A program made the translations under genes and the position numbers. A DNA stretch of 64,000 nt from Herbidospora yilanensis (lineage in GTDB: Bacteria > Actinomycetota > Actinomycetes > Streptosporangiales > Streptosporangiaceae), in contig NZ_BBXE01000034.1 in assembly GCF_001570565.1 (NCBI RefSeq), positions 1 through 64,000 on the forward strand, given 5' to 3'. The notes beneath the pieces are model-generated. The model did no database searches. It worked only from the letters and a program-made list of their open reading frames with translations, and was not told the origin of the DNA. This document shows positions 33,637-41,600 of this stretch, piece by piece (the stretch's first letter is position 1; each line of letters begins with the position of its first letter).

Positions 33637-34776
33637 ATGGGCATCTCAGGGGCGGCTTCGCCACGCGACCCACGGCAGGACTCCGGCCGTCAGGGGGTCG
33701 CCACTTCTCAGGCGGGTTCACCCGGTTCCGGCCACCCGCGCGAGCCGCGGCTCGGGTCTTCTCGGGCGGATTCAGCGAGTGAGCCACGGCCGTCCTTGGG
33801 CCGGCCGCGTCTCCTGTCTCCTCGGGCGGGTTCGCCGAGTGAGCCACGGCCGTCCTTGGGCCGGCCGCGTCTCCTGTCTCCTCGGGCGGGTTCGGGGAGC
33901 GAGCCACGGCCGGCCTTTGGCCGTCCGCCTCTCGCTCTTCTCGTCGTGCTCGCCGCCGTGCTCTGGGGGACCGCCGGCACCGCCGGAACCTTCGCCGCCG
34001 CCGGGGCGGTCGCGCTGGCCGCCGCCCGGCTCGTCATCGGCGGTTCGGCGCTGGCCGCGTTCGTCCTGCTCAGGCCGGGGGTGAGGGTTCGGCCCAGCCC
34101 AACGCTGTTGCTCGGCGGGCTGTGCGTGGCGCTCTACCAGCTCTGTTTCTTCGTCGCGGTGAACATGACCGGCGTCGCGATCGGCACCGTCATCCTGATC
34201 GGCAGCGGCCCCGTCTTCACCGGCCTGCTGTCGTGGGCCCTCGACCGGCGGGCTCCCAGCCGCCAGTGGATGTGGGGGACCGCCGCGGCGATCGTCGGCT
34301 GCGCCGTGCTGCTGCTGCCCGGCGGCGGCACCGTCGACCCGCTCGGCGTGGGTCTGGCCCTGGTCGGCGGCTTCATCTACGCCTCGTACGCCGTCATCGC
34401 CGCCCGCGCCATCGTCGCCGGCCGGCCCAGCGACGACGTGATGGCCGTCATGTTCGGCGTCTCGGCCGTGATCATGCTCCCGGTCCTGCTGGCCGGCGAC
34501 CTCTCCTGGCTCACCGACCCCGCGAGCCTGGTCACTCTCCTCTATCTGGGCCTGGTCACCACGGCCCTGTCCTATGTCCTGTACGGCCGGGGCCTGCGCG
34601 GCACCCCCGTCGCCACCGCCAGCACCCTGGCCCTCGCCGAACCGGCCGTCGCCGCCCTGCTGGGCGTCGCGGTCCTGGGCGAGACCCTGAGCCCCGGCTC
34701 GTGGGCCGGTCTGGCGATGCTCGCCGTCAGTCTGATCGTGGTCGCCCGGCCGGAAAAAGTAGGCTCTCCGGCGTGA
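33637..34776 (+). CDS. EamA-family (DMT) transporter with repeat-derived N-terminus
   Basis: 379 residues. From about residue 95 it has ten membrane helices and the two EamA halves (LALLVVLAAVLWGTAGTAG, then ALVGGFIYASYAVIAARA and VTLLYLGLVTTALSYVLYGRGL). It probably exports a metabolite or amino acid. The first ~90 residues are Ser/Arg/Pro-rich and encoded by ~60-bp tandem repeats (SEPRPSLGRPRLLSPRAGS twice). That is unusual for this family, so the true start is uncertain. Coupled to the GntR-type gene by a GTGA overlap. Confidence 0.82.
   Translation: MGISGAASPRDPRQDSGRQGVATSQAGSPGSGHPREPRLGSSRADSASEPRPSLGRPRLLSPRAGSPSEPRPSLGRPRLLSPRAGSGSEPRPAFGRPPLALLVVLAAVLWGTAGTAGTFAAAGAVALAAARLVIGGSALAAFVLLRPGVRVRPSPTLLLGGLCVALYQLCFFVAVNMTGVAIGTVILIGSGPVFTGLLSWALDRRAPSRQWMWGTAAAIVGCAVLLLPGGGTVDPLGVGLALVGGFIYASYAVIAARAIVAGRPSDDVMAVMFGVSAVIMLPVLLAGDLSWLTDPASLVTLLYLGLVTTALSYVLYGRGLRGTPVATASTLALAEPAVAALLGVAVLGETLSPGSWAGLAMLAVSLIVVARPEKVGSPA
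33740..33920 (+). repeat. Tandem ~60-bp repeats inside the EamA N-terminal coding region
   Basis: Units beginning GAGCCACGGCC at 33781, 33841 and 33901 are in register at exactly 60 bp. The first two agree in 55 of 60 positions or better, the third is partly diverged, and a degenerate unit precedes them from about 33721. The period is a multiple of 3, so copy changes keep the reading frame. Confidence 0.85.
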
Positions 34777-35381
34777 AGCTGCGCCCCGTCTCCACCGTGG
34801 AAGCCCTCGCGGACGCCCTGCGCACCCGCATCCTGTCGGGTGACGTCGCCCCGGGCACCCAGTTCCCCGAGCAGGAGATCTCGGCGACCTACGGCGTGGC
34901 CCGCCCCACGGTCAGGGAGGCCATCGCCGCCCTCGTCCACGAGGGCATCCTGCGGCGGGAGCGCAACAAGTCGGCGTACGTGCCCGACTTCACCCGAGAC
35001 GACCTCGACGACCTCCTCTACGTACGCCGTCCCCTGGAAGACCTCGTCGGCGCCGCCGTGGCCGGGCGGCGGATCGAGGAGGCGCGCCGGGCCCTCGACA
35101 CCATGGCCACGCTCCCCGACGACGCCCCCTGGGCCGGCGTCGTCGCCCAGCACATGGCCCTCCACGAGGCCCTCGCCCGCGCCGCCGGGAGCCCCCGGCT
35201 GCTGCGCCTCTACCTGTCGTTGTCGGCCGAGACCCGTCTCGGTGTGGTCCGCCTCAGGGAGGCGTACCCAGATCGAGATGAAATGGTGACAGAGCACCGC
35301 GAACTGCTCGAACGACTGGAAGCGGGAACCCCGCAGGACGCGGCGAAAGCCGCCCGCGACCACCTCGTCTGGCGCATCTGA
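34773..35381 (+). CDS. GntR-family regulator (FCD-like)
   Basis: 202 residues from GTG 34773. Winged helix VEALADALRTRILSGDVAPGTQFPEQEISATYGVARPTVREAIAALVHEGILRRERNKSAYVPDF, then an all-helical FCD-like effector domain (HMALHEALARAAGSPRLLRLYLSLSAETRLG, HRELLERLEAGTPQDAAKAARDHL). It probably controls the transporter gene it overlaps, through TTGTCAGACAA at 33618. The ligand is unknown, perhaps a carboxylic acid. Confidence 0.88.
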   Translation: MKLRPVSTVEALADALRTRILSGDVAPGTQFPEQEISATYGVARPTVREAIAALVHEGILRRERNKSAYVPDFTRDDLDDLLYVRRPLEDLVGAAVAGRRIEEARRALDTMATLPDDAPWAGVVAQHMALHEALARAAGSPRLLRLYLSLSAETRLGVVRLREAYPDRDEMVTEHRELLERLEAGTPQDAAKAARDHLVWRI

Positions 35382-35439
35382 GCCCGGGTGAATCCGGGCC
35401 ATCTTGCCGGACCACCCAAAGCCCGACACAATCGCGCCC

Positions 35440-35781
35440 ATGCACGTGCCGGATACCTACGTGTACGTCACCGAAGAAGGCGTGACCCGCCACTACGCCG
35501 ACGGTTCCGTCGAGGCGCTGGCGTGGGAGGACGTCATAGAGGTCAGGGTCGGCGGCGTCACCGAGTCCGACGTGCTCATCGTCCTGGAGGACCGCGCCGG
35601 CGACAACTGCGTGGTGCCCCGTTCGGCCACCGACGCGACGTTTCTGGCCCGCCTCCGCTACCTCCCCGACTTCGACCTCGAGCGCCTTTCGTGGGCCGTC
35701 GAGAACGCCGACGACGGCTTCGTCGTGGTCTGGCGCAGCCCTGATCCACCCCATCCGCTTCCAGATTTGGAATACGACTAG
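35440..35781 (+). CDS. Hypothetical protein
   Basis: 113 residues from ATG 35440; CACAAT ends 7 nt upstream, so possibly leaderless. DTYVYVTEEGVTRHYADGSVEALAWEDVIEVRVGGVTESDVLIVLEDRAGDNCVVPRSATDATFLARL looks PH-like: a short beta-strand domain that would read a ligand or membrane. No known family recognised. Confidence 0.65.
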   Translation: MHVPDTYVYVTEEGVTRHYADGSVEALAWEDVIEVRVGGVTESDVLIVLEDRAGDNCVVPRSATDATFLARLRYLPDFDLERLSWAVENADDGFVVVWRSPDPPHPLPDLEYD

Positions 35782-35793
35782 CCAAGATCACCC

Positions 35794-35849
35794 CTGAATC
35801 CGACATAGAGTGACAAAGAGTGTCTCTTGTCACCTGGGTTTGGATTCAG
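35794..35849. promoter_or_regulatory. Nested inverted repeats before the phosphotransferase-like gene
   Basis: Outer arms CTGAATCC (35794-35801) and GGATTCAG (35842-35849) are perfect inverses. Between them GTGACAA (35810-35816) and TTGTCAC (35827-35833) form a second dyad. The element ends 3 nt before ATG 35853. It could fold in mRNA and hide the start, or be a pair of operators. Confidence 0.55.
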
Positions 35850-35852
35850 ATC

Positions 35853-36917
35853 ATGAACGGCGATCTGCGCAGTCTCATCGCGCGAGTCTGGGAACCGGCC
35901 GGCGACGTCGTCCGCGTGACCACGGGAGAGATCCCGCCGGGCTACCGCGAGGCCGAACGCTACTCCTACACCGGCGGAAAGCTCCGTCCACGTGGTGTGT
36001 TCGCCCTCCACCCGGTGGTCGTCAGCGTCCGCGCCGACGCCGACCCCGGCCAGACGCTGCTCGTCTCCTGGCTCACCGGCCTCCTGGGCCGGGGCCCTCT
36101 GCGGGCGTCGTTCTCCCTGCGCCCCGAGCGCCCCTACGTGTGGCTCCACTCCCGGGGCCGCGCCGTCGCCCGGGCGACGGTCGGCTGGAACACCGCGACG
36201 AGCGTCCTGGCCGTCAACGAGGCCGTGACCGTGTCGGCCCTCGACGGCCACAGACTGGCCCCCCGCCTGCTCGCCGAGTCGCGGTGGCAGGGCCACCCGG
36301 TGACCGTCACCTCCTGGACCGGCCGCCCCCACCGTCAGGGCGACCCGGCCCCGTCACCCCAGATCATCAGGGACATCGCCTTCAGCGGCCCGCGCAGCCG
36401 GGTGATCCTCGGCGAGTCGGCGTACTGGAGGCGCCTGCGCGGGGAGATCGCCGCCCTCCGCGACGCCCCCCGCCTGGCCACCGTCGCCGACCGCCTGGCC
36501 GAACGCCTGGAACGCTGCTACGGCGACGTGCCCCTGACCTTCGGCCGCTGGCACGGCGACCTGATCCCGGGAAACGTCCTGTGGTCGGGCGGCAGACCCC
36601 GCCTCGACGGCTGGGGCCTCAGCGCCCCCGACGTGCCCCTGGGCTTCGACATCCTCCACTGGCACTTCCACGACGCCCTGACGACCCGCGGCGCGTCGCT
36701 GCACGAGGCGTCCTCGGCGGCGGGCGTCGCGGCGGTCCGGCTGCTCGGCGAACTGGGCGTCCCGAGGGAGGCCCGCCCGCTGGTGGCCTGGTTGTTCCTG
36801 CTGGAGACGGCCCTGCGGGCCCACCGCGAACGGCTCGACGGATCGGCCTGGAACCCGGCGATCTACCCGGCGATCATCCACGTGCTGTCGGAGGGCGGCG
36901 TCTACGCCGCCCCCTGA
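35853..36917 (+). CDS. APH-like phosphotransferase-fold protein
   Basis: 354 residues; ATG 35853 chosen because upstream codons overlap the inverted-repeat element (GTG 35820 is possible). The kinase-type catalytic loop is WHGDLIPGNVLWSGGRPRLDGWG (HGDxxxxN, then a metal-binding Asp), and GFDILHWHFHDAL follows. The N-terminal lobe is unlike usual aminoglycoside kinases. It resembles in layout the protein at 52888 in the polysaccharide locus; the substrate is more likely a sugar or glycan than an antibiotic, but this is inference. Confidence 0.72.
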   Translation: MNGDLRSLIARVWEPAGDVVRVTTGEIPPGYREAERYSYTGGKLRPRGVFALHPVVVSVRADADPGQTLLVSWLTGLLGRGPLRASFSLRPERPYVWLHSRGRAVARATVGWNTATSVLAVNEAVTVSALDGHRLAPRLLAESRWQGHPVTVTSWTGRPHRQGDPAPSPQIIRDIAFSGPRSRVILGESAYWRRLRGEIAALRDAPRLATVADRLAERLERCYGDVPLTFGRWHGDLIPGNVLWSGGRPRLDGWGLSAPDVPLGFDILHWHFHDALTTRGASLHEASSAAGVAAVRLLGELGVPREARPLVAWLFLLETALRAHRERLDGSAWNPAIYPAIIHVLSEGGVYAAP

Positions 36918-36932
36918 GAAAGACACTTTGTG

Positions 36933-36947
36933 GGGCGAAGTTCGCCC
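36933..36947. promoter_or_regulatory. 15-bp palindrome GGGCGAA-G-TTCGCCC
   Basis: Perfect 7+1+7 inverted repeat with no loop, 15 bp after the phosphotransferase stop and before the DUF3800 remnant. It fits an operator for the latter better than a terminator. Confidence 0.45.
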
Positions 36948-37001
36948 TGTTCGACGAGGATCCCTGCTATAGATCTCATGAGTAGAGGTCTAGGGGTCGT
37001 C

Positions 37002-37558
37002 TATGTTCATCGCTTGGGGAGACGAGTCGGGGTCGGACACTCTGCTCCATCGGGGAGCCCCGGGTGGTCTCGCATGTACGTGAGCAGATGCGGGGGCTTC
37101 TCCTGCGGGGGCAACGCAAGGTCCATTGGCGGGACGAGTCTCACGATCGCCGGCTCAAACTGGTCGACGCGATAGCCGACCTGCCCGTCGAAGGCTTCGT
37201 CGTCGTCCGGGTGGCCGGGGAGGCCGATCGGCCGGAACGTCGCCGCCGGAAGTGCCTTGAAGTGTTGTTCCGGGAGCTGGCCGTTCTGGAATGCGGCGAG
37301 CTGGTGCTGGAATCGAGAGGTCCGGCTGACGACCGCCGTGACCGCGAGATGCTGGAACACCTCCGGCGTCGGCGGTGTCTCGCCGCTCCGTTGCGCCTCT
37401 TCCATGAACCTGGGCCCAGTGATCCGATGTTGTGGATCCCGGATGTCCTGTGCGGTGCGGTCGGCCACTCTCGGACGGGTGCCGTGGAGTACCTGGAACG
37501 GCTCACCTCTCGGGTGACCGTGCACCTCATCCGGGCAGATGGTCAAGGCGAGAAATGA
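37002..37558 (+). pseudogene. DUF3800-family gene disrupted by a frameshift
   Basis: ATG 37002 reads MFIAWGDESGSDTLLHRGAPGG, the RNase H-like DUF3800 opening with its DES motif, but soon stops. The rest continues in another frame from about 37060: VREQMRGLLLRGQRKVHWRDESHDRRLKLVDAIADLPVEGFVVVRV, LESRGPADDRRDREML and DPMLWIPDVLCGAV, ending at 37558. The junction lies in the G/C runs near 37052-37065. The strand normally following the DES motif also seems shortened. Either a genuine pseudogene or a sequencing error. DUF3800 proteins are RNase H-fold and often found in accessory regions. Confidence 0.75.
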
Positions 37559-37705
37559 CGCAAGCCCCGGGCCCTGTCGTCCGGCAGGATCTCCCGAGGC
37601 TCACTTCCGGATCTCACCGCAGTGGACCCGTCACTGAATGTAAGGCTAGCTGTGGAAATCGCCCGAGGTCAATTCGTTCGGGCGGGCACGGCCGGGAAGG
37701 TGGGG

Positions 37706-37897
37706 TTACAGCTCTTCGGGGTAGCGGGTGTCGCAGGACGGGCAGGCCCACTTCTCGTCGCCGACCACGCAGCCGCCCAGCACGAGCCGTTTCTCCTCAA
37801 GGGCCAGCTTCAGTTCGTCGGTGAAGTGCGGATATCCGTACGCGATCGGGACCAGGCGGCCCGTGCCGCACCCCGGGCACAACGGTGGCGAGATCAT
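37706..37897 (-). CDS. Small zinc-ribbon protein
   Basis: 63 residues from ATG 37895-37897. Four cysteines in two pairs (LCPGCGTGR and WACPSCDTRYP), separated by GYPHFTDELKLALEEKRLVLGGCVVGD, form a zinc ribbon. Similar short proteins are widespread in actinobacteria; function unknown. Divergent from the NAD(P)-binding protein gene, with the dyad TCACT-CAG-AGTGA (37944-37956) in between. Confidence 0.78.
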   Translation of the reverse strand: MISPPLCPGCGTGRLVPIAYGYPHFTDELKLALEEKRLVLGGCVVGDEKWACPSCDTRYPEEL

Positions 37898-37970
37898 GCG
37901 GGGGTAGACGCCCCGGACGGCCGCGAAGTTCGTTTCCGTATGATCACTCAGAGTGACATAGGGGGTTGTG

Positions 37971-38873
37971 GTGGCCGGAAGGCTGGTTCTCGTCCCGGGA
38001 TCCCGGGGCCTGGGGCGCAAGGTCCTGGAGCGGTTGCACCGCATGGACGTGCCCGTCCGCGCCATGGTCCGCCACGACGACCGGCGCGCCGAAGACCTGC
38101 GGGCCCTCGGCGTCGAGGTCGTCATCGGCGATCTGACCAGGCCGGAGACCGTCGCCGCGGCCCTCGACGGGGTCTCGCGGATGTACTTCGGGATGGCCGT
38201 GTCGCCCGACCATCTCCTGGCGGCGGCCGTCGTGGCGTCGGTGGCCAGGGACATGCGGGTGCTCGACGGCCTGGTCGACCTGTCGCAGATGACGGTGTCC
38301 CAGATGACCTCCACCAGCACCGCCGAGTCGGACCAGCAGCGTCTCCACTACCTGGCCGAGCGGGTCTTCGACTGGTCGGGCCTGCCGGTCACCCACGTCA
38401 GGCCGACCGTCTTCCTGGACAACCCGCTGTTCACCACCCTGGCCGCGCGGTCGATCCGCGAGAACGGCACCATCGCGCTCCCGTTCGGCTCGGGCCGCAC
38501 CTCGCCCATCGCCACCGACGACGTCGCCCGCGTGGTCGCGGTGATCTTGCGTGACCCCTCTCCGCACATCGGCGAGGTCTACCAGTTGACCGGCCCGAAC
38601 ACCCTCGACATGCACGGCGTGGCCGAGGAGTTCGCCAAGGCCCTCGACCGGTCGGTCACCTACCGCGACGTCCCGCTCGACCAGTGGATCGCCGACGTCC
38701 TGCCGAAGACGGGCCTGCCGCCGCACGCTCAGCAGCACGTCGCGACGATGGCCCGGCTCCACCGCGAGAACCGCTACGACCGCCACACCGACGACGTCTT
38801 CCGCGTCACCCGTCACCCGGCGCAGACGGTCGAGCAGTTCGTGGCCGCGCACCGGAGCCTCTACGTCAGTTGA
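37971..38873 (+). CDS. NmrA-like NAD(P)-binding reductase family protein
   Basis: 300 residues. GTG 37971 (or 37968) follows GGGGG. Rossmann start RLVLVPGSRGLGRKVLERLHRMDVPVRAMVR, then VIGDLTRPETVAAALDGV and a C-terminal VAEEFAKALDRSVTYRDVPLDQWI segment, matching NmrA/NAD(P)H-binding SDR proteins. The active-site Tyr-Lys pair is not evident, so it may sense redox state or reduce quinones. Its end overlaps the LCP gene by 8 bp. Confidence 0.84.
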   Translation: MAGRLVLVPGSRGLGRKVLERLHRMDVPVRAMVRHDDRRAEDLRALGVEVVIGDLTRPETVAAALDGVSRMYFGMAVSPDHLLAAAVVASVARDMRVLDGLVDLSQMTVSQMTSTSTAESDQQRLHYLAERVFDWSGLPVTHVRPTVFLDNPLFTTLAARSIRENGTIALPFGSGRTSPIATDDVARVVAVILRDPSPHIGEVYQLTGPNTLDMHGVAEEFAKALDRSVTYRDVPLDQWIADVLPKTGLPPHAQQHVATMARLHRENRYDRHTDDVFRVTRHPAQTVEQFVAAHRSLYVS

Positions 38874-39879
38874 CCTGTTTGGTGTTGGACGTGCCGCCGT
38901 AGTCGTCGAAGTACTGCTCCAGCTTGTCGTCTCTGATCGCCGCGTACATGATCTTCGCCGCCTTCTCGTTGAGGCGGACGATGCTCGCGCCCTTGACCGT
39001 GTCGGTTCCGGCCAGGGGCAGGGTCGAGGCGACCAGGCTGCCGCCGCGGATGTTGCGGAGTTCGATCGCCAGGTCGCGCAGGGTGCCGATGGAGACGCCG
39101 GAGTCGACGCTGATCGATTTGGTCAGGGCGCCGAGGAAGTCGTTCAGGGCGAAGGGGTCGGTCAGCACGCCGCCGTTGATGAGTTTGTCGGCGACCGCGC
39201 GGAGGAAGGCCTGCTGGCGTTTGATGCGGTCGAAGTCGCCGCCCGGCAGGCCGTAGCGCTGGCGGACGAACAACAATGCCTTCTCGCCCTCAAGATGCAC
39301 CGTTCCCTGCGGCCAGGTGATCTTGTTGGCGGAGTCGTACGTCTCCCGTGAGACCTCGACCTCCACTCCGCCAATGGCTTTGCTCATGGCGACGAAACCG
39401 CTGAAGTCGAGTGCGGCGAAATGGTCGACGCGCACTCCCGTGAGCTTTTCCACGGTCGAGATGAGCAGTTTGGGGCCGCCATAGGCGTACGCGGAGTTGA
39501 TCTTATCGGTGCCGTGGCCGGGGATCGGCACATAGGAGTCGCGCGGGATCCCGACGAAGAACACCCGCGCCCGGTCGGCGGGCAGGTGCACCAGCATGAT
39601 CGAGTCGGCGCGGTTGAAGCCCTTCTCTCCCGGGCGGGCGTCCGAGCCGATGAGCAGCCAGTTCTGGGCCTCGCCCACGGGCTTGGCCGGGCGTTCGGGC
39701 TCGGCGGGGAAGACGTCGTCGATGCGGGTGATGTTGCGGTCGTAGGTGTACTGCCGCTCCATCGCGATGGTGAAGAGGGCGGCCAGCGGAAGTGACAGAA
39801 CCAGTAAGGAAACGATAAGAATGTTACGTTTGCGTGTAGAACGCTTTTTCGGTGCTGGCTCGTCTGTGGTTTGGCTCAC
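38866..39879 (-). CDS. LytR-CpsA-Psr (LCP) family glycopolymer ligase
   Basis: 337 residues from GTG 39877-39879. Short basic cytoplasmic start, one membrane helix (NILIVSLLVLSLPLAALFTIA, about 19-40), then the extracellular LCP domain. The diphosphate-lipid site residues are visible in WLLIGSDARPGEKGFNRADSIMLVHL, VGIPRDSYVPIPGHGTDKINSAYAYGG and FVRQRYGLPGGDFDRIKRQQAF. LCP enzymes transfer polyprenyl-diphosphate-linked glycans to peptidoglycan. It faces away from the sugar transferase gene, marking the edge of the polysaccharide locus, so its likely job is anchoring that polymer. Confidence 0.92.
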   Translation of the reverse strand: MSQTTDEPAPKKRSTRKRNILIVSLLVLSLPLAALFTIAMERQYTYDRNITRIDDVFPAEPERPAKPVGEAQNWLLIGSDARPGEKGFNRADSIMLVHLPADRARVFFVGIPRDSYVPIPGHGTDKINSAYAYGGPKLLISTVEKLTGVRVDHFAALDFSGFVAMSKAIGGVEVEVSRETYDSANKITWPQGTVHLEGEKALLFVRQRYGLPGGDFDRIKRQQAFLRAVADKLINGGVLTDPFALNDFLGALTKSISVDSGVSIGTLRDLAIELRNIRGGSLVASTLPLAGTDTVKGASIVRLNEKAAKIMYAAIRDDKLEQYFDDYGGTSNTKQVN

Positions 39880-40150
39880 GTCAGGACGTCCCGGGTGGAG
39901 AGCTGCGAGGATGCCGAAAATATCCAGGTCGAAGTGGATGTGCGCGCAGCTGTCCAGAGCCGCGTCTGAAGTATAAATGGCCTTATGTGGACATTCAGAT
40001 GAACTTTCCTCTATGTTGCGGCGATCTTACGATCGTTCCACCGCTCACTGGCTTCAAGGTCAACAAGATCGGTCAGTGATCTAGGTAAACCAACGGTACA
40101 GGTGGGGCGTCCGTCAGGTAACAAGTGTGGGGGAAAGGCGCATCTGCGAC
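39880..40150. promoter_or_regulatory. Divergent promoter region at the head of the polysaccharide locus
   Basis: About 270 bp, clearly more A/T-rich than the flanks (for example GTATAAATGGCC near 39971). It must hold the promoters of the LCP gene (minus) and the sugar transferase operon (plus). No operator can be defined. Confidence 0.55.
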
Positions 40151-41596
40151 ATGGATGTTGCTCTTGAAGAGGTGGTTCGCTCCGGGGTCAATGATCCCGG
40201 CTGGTCACGGCGCTACATCCGCGCCGCTGTCGCCATGGACACCCTGAGTGGTGCCGTGGCCATTCAGGGTGTCCTGCTGGCGCGCTTCGCGCTGGGGATC
40301 GCCCATCCCATCGAGGTGCCTCTCGGGCTGGCCATCGCCACCGGCTGGCCGCTCACCGTGGGGCTCGTCGGGGGGTACGACCGGCGCCACATCGGTGACG
40401 GCGCCGACGAATACCGAAAGATCATCCACTCCGCCGCCATCCTCGCGTCGGTCGTCGCGATCAGCGCCTACGTCACCCAGACGTCGATCGCCCGCTCCTA
40501 CGTCATGGCCGGCATCCCGATCTGCGCGCTGCTCACGCTCGGCGTCCATTACGCCCTGCGCAAGCGGCTGCACCGCCGGCGTCGCAACGGCGAGTGCCTG
40601 CGGCGGGTGGTCGTCGTCGGACATTGGACCTCGGTGCTCGACCTGCACGCGCAGTTCTCCCGCGAACGCCACCACGGCATGCGGATCGTGGCCGCGTGCG
40701 TGCCGCCCGACCAGGCCGGGCAGTTACCCGCGCAGGTCGACGGGTTCCCGGTGCTGGGCGACTTCGGGAACGTCCCGGAGGTGGTCGTGGCGTCGCAGGC
40801 CGACAGCGTGGCCGTGCTCGCCTGCCCCGAACTCGACGGCCACGCGCTGCGGCGGCTGGCCTGGCAGCTTGAGGAACGCGGCACCGAGCTGCTCGTCGCG
40901 ACCGCGCTGATGGAGGTGGCCGGGCCCCGCATCAACATCCGGCCGGTGGCCGGGCTCGCGCTGCTGCACGTCGAACACCCCGACATCAGGGGCATGCGGC
41001 AGGCCGTGAAGAGCGTGTTCGACCGGGTCGTGGCCAGCATGGTGCTGCTGATCCTGCTGCCGTTCATGCTGGCCATCGCGGCGGCGGTCAGGATCAGCAG
41101 CCCGGGGCCGGCGCTGTTCCGGCAGGCCCGGGTCGGCAAGGACGGCGAGGTCTTCACCGTCTACAAGTTCCGCACGATGACGGTCGACGCCGAACACCGC
41201 AAGATCACGCTTCGAACGTTCGGCGACGACGGCAACGGGGTGCTCTTCAAGCTCAGGAACGATCCAAGGGTCACCCCGCTCGGAACGTGGCTCCGGCGGT
41301 ACTCCCTCGACGAGCTGACCCAGCTCATCAACGTCATCAAGGGGGAGATGTCCCTCGTGGGACCACGCCCGCCGCTGCCCGAGGAGGTCGCCCAGTACGG
41401 CGACGACGTCCGGCGGCGGCTGCTGGTCAAGCCCGGCATGACGGGCCTGTGGCAGGTCAGCGGGCGGTCCGACCTGACGTGGGAGGAGTCCGTGCGGCTC
41501 GACCTGCGCTACGTCGAGAACTGGTCGCTCACCCTTGACGTGCTCATTCTCTGGAAGACGTGGTCGGCCGTGTTCGGCGGGCGGGGAGCGTACTGA
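40151..41596 (+). CDS. Polyprenyl-phosphate sugar phosphotransferase (initiating transferase)
   Basis: 481 residues from ATG 40151; GTG 40127 is an alternative. Four N-terminal membrane helices, a CoA-binding-like cytoplasmic part (RRVVVVGHWTSVLDL...VDGFPVLGDF), a further helix (VVASMVLLILLPFMLAIAAAV), then the bacterial sugar transferase domain: SSPGPALFRQARVGKDGEVFTVYKFRTM and SLVGPRPPLPEEVAQY. WbaP/CpsE-type enzymes attach the first sugar phosphate to undecaprenyl phosphate in the membrane. First gene of an operon with rmlA, rmlB and rmlD. Confidence 0.92.
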   Translation: MDVALEEVVRSGVNDPGWSRRYIRAAVAMDTLSGAVAIQGVLLARFALGIAHPIEVPLGLAIATGWPLTVGLVGGYDRRHIGDGADEYRKIIHSAAILASVVAISAYVTQTSIARSYVMAGIPICALLTLGVHYALRKRLHRRRRNGECLRRVVVVGHWTSVLDLHAQFSRERHHGMRIVAACVPPDQAGQLPAQVDGFPVLGDFGNVPEVVVASQADSVAVLACPELDGHALRRLAWQLEERGTELLVATALMEVAGPRINIRPVAGLALLHVEHPDIRGMRQAVKSVFDRVVASMVLLILLPFMLAIAAAVRISSPGPALFRQARVGKDGEVFTVYKFRTMTVDAEHRKITLRTFGDDGNGVLFKLRNDPRVTPLGTWLRRYSLDELTQLINVIKGEMSLVGPRPPLPEEVAQYGDDVRRRLLVKPGMTGLWQVSGRSDLTWEESVRLDLRYVENWSLTLDVLILWKTWSAVFGGRGAY

Positions 41597-41600
41597 CACC

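Noticed and set aside
34122-34772. Extended N-terminus for the GntR-type regulator
   Set aside because: Arg/Pro-rich shadow of the EamA gene; GTG 34773 with a stop-start overlap gives a normal-length GntR protein.
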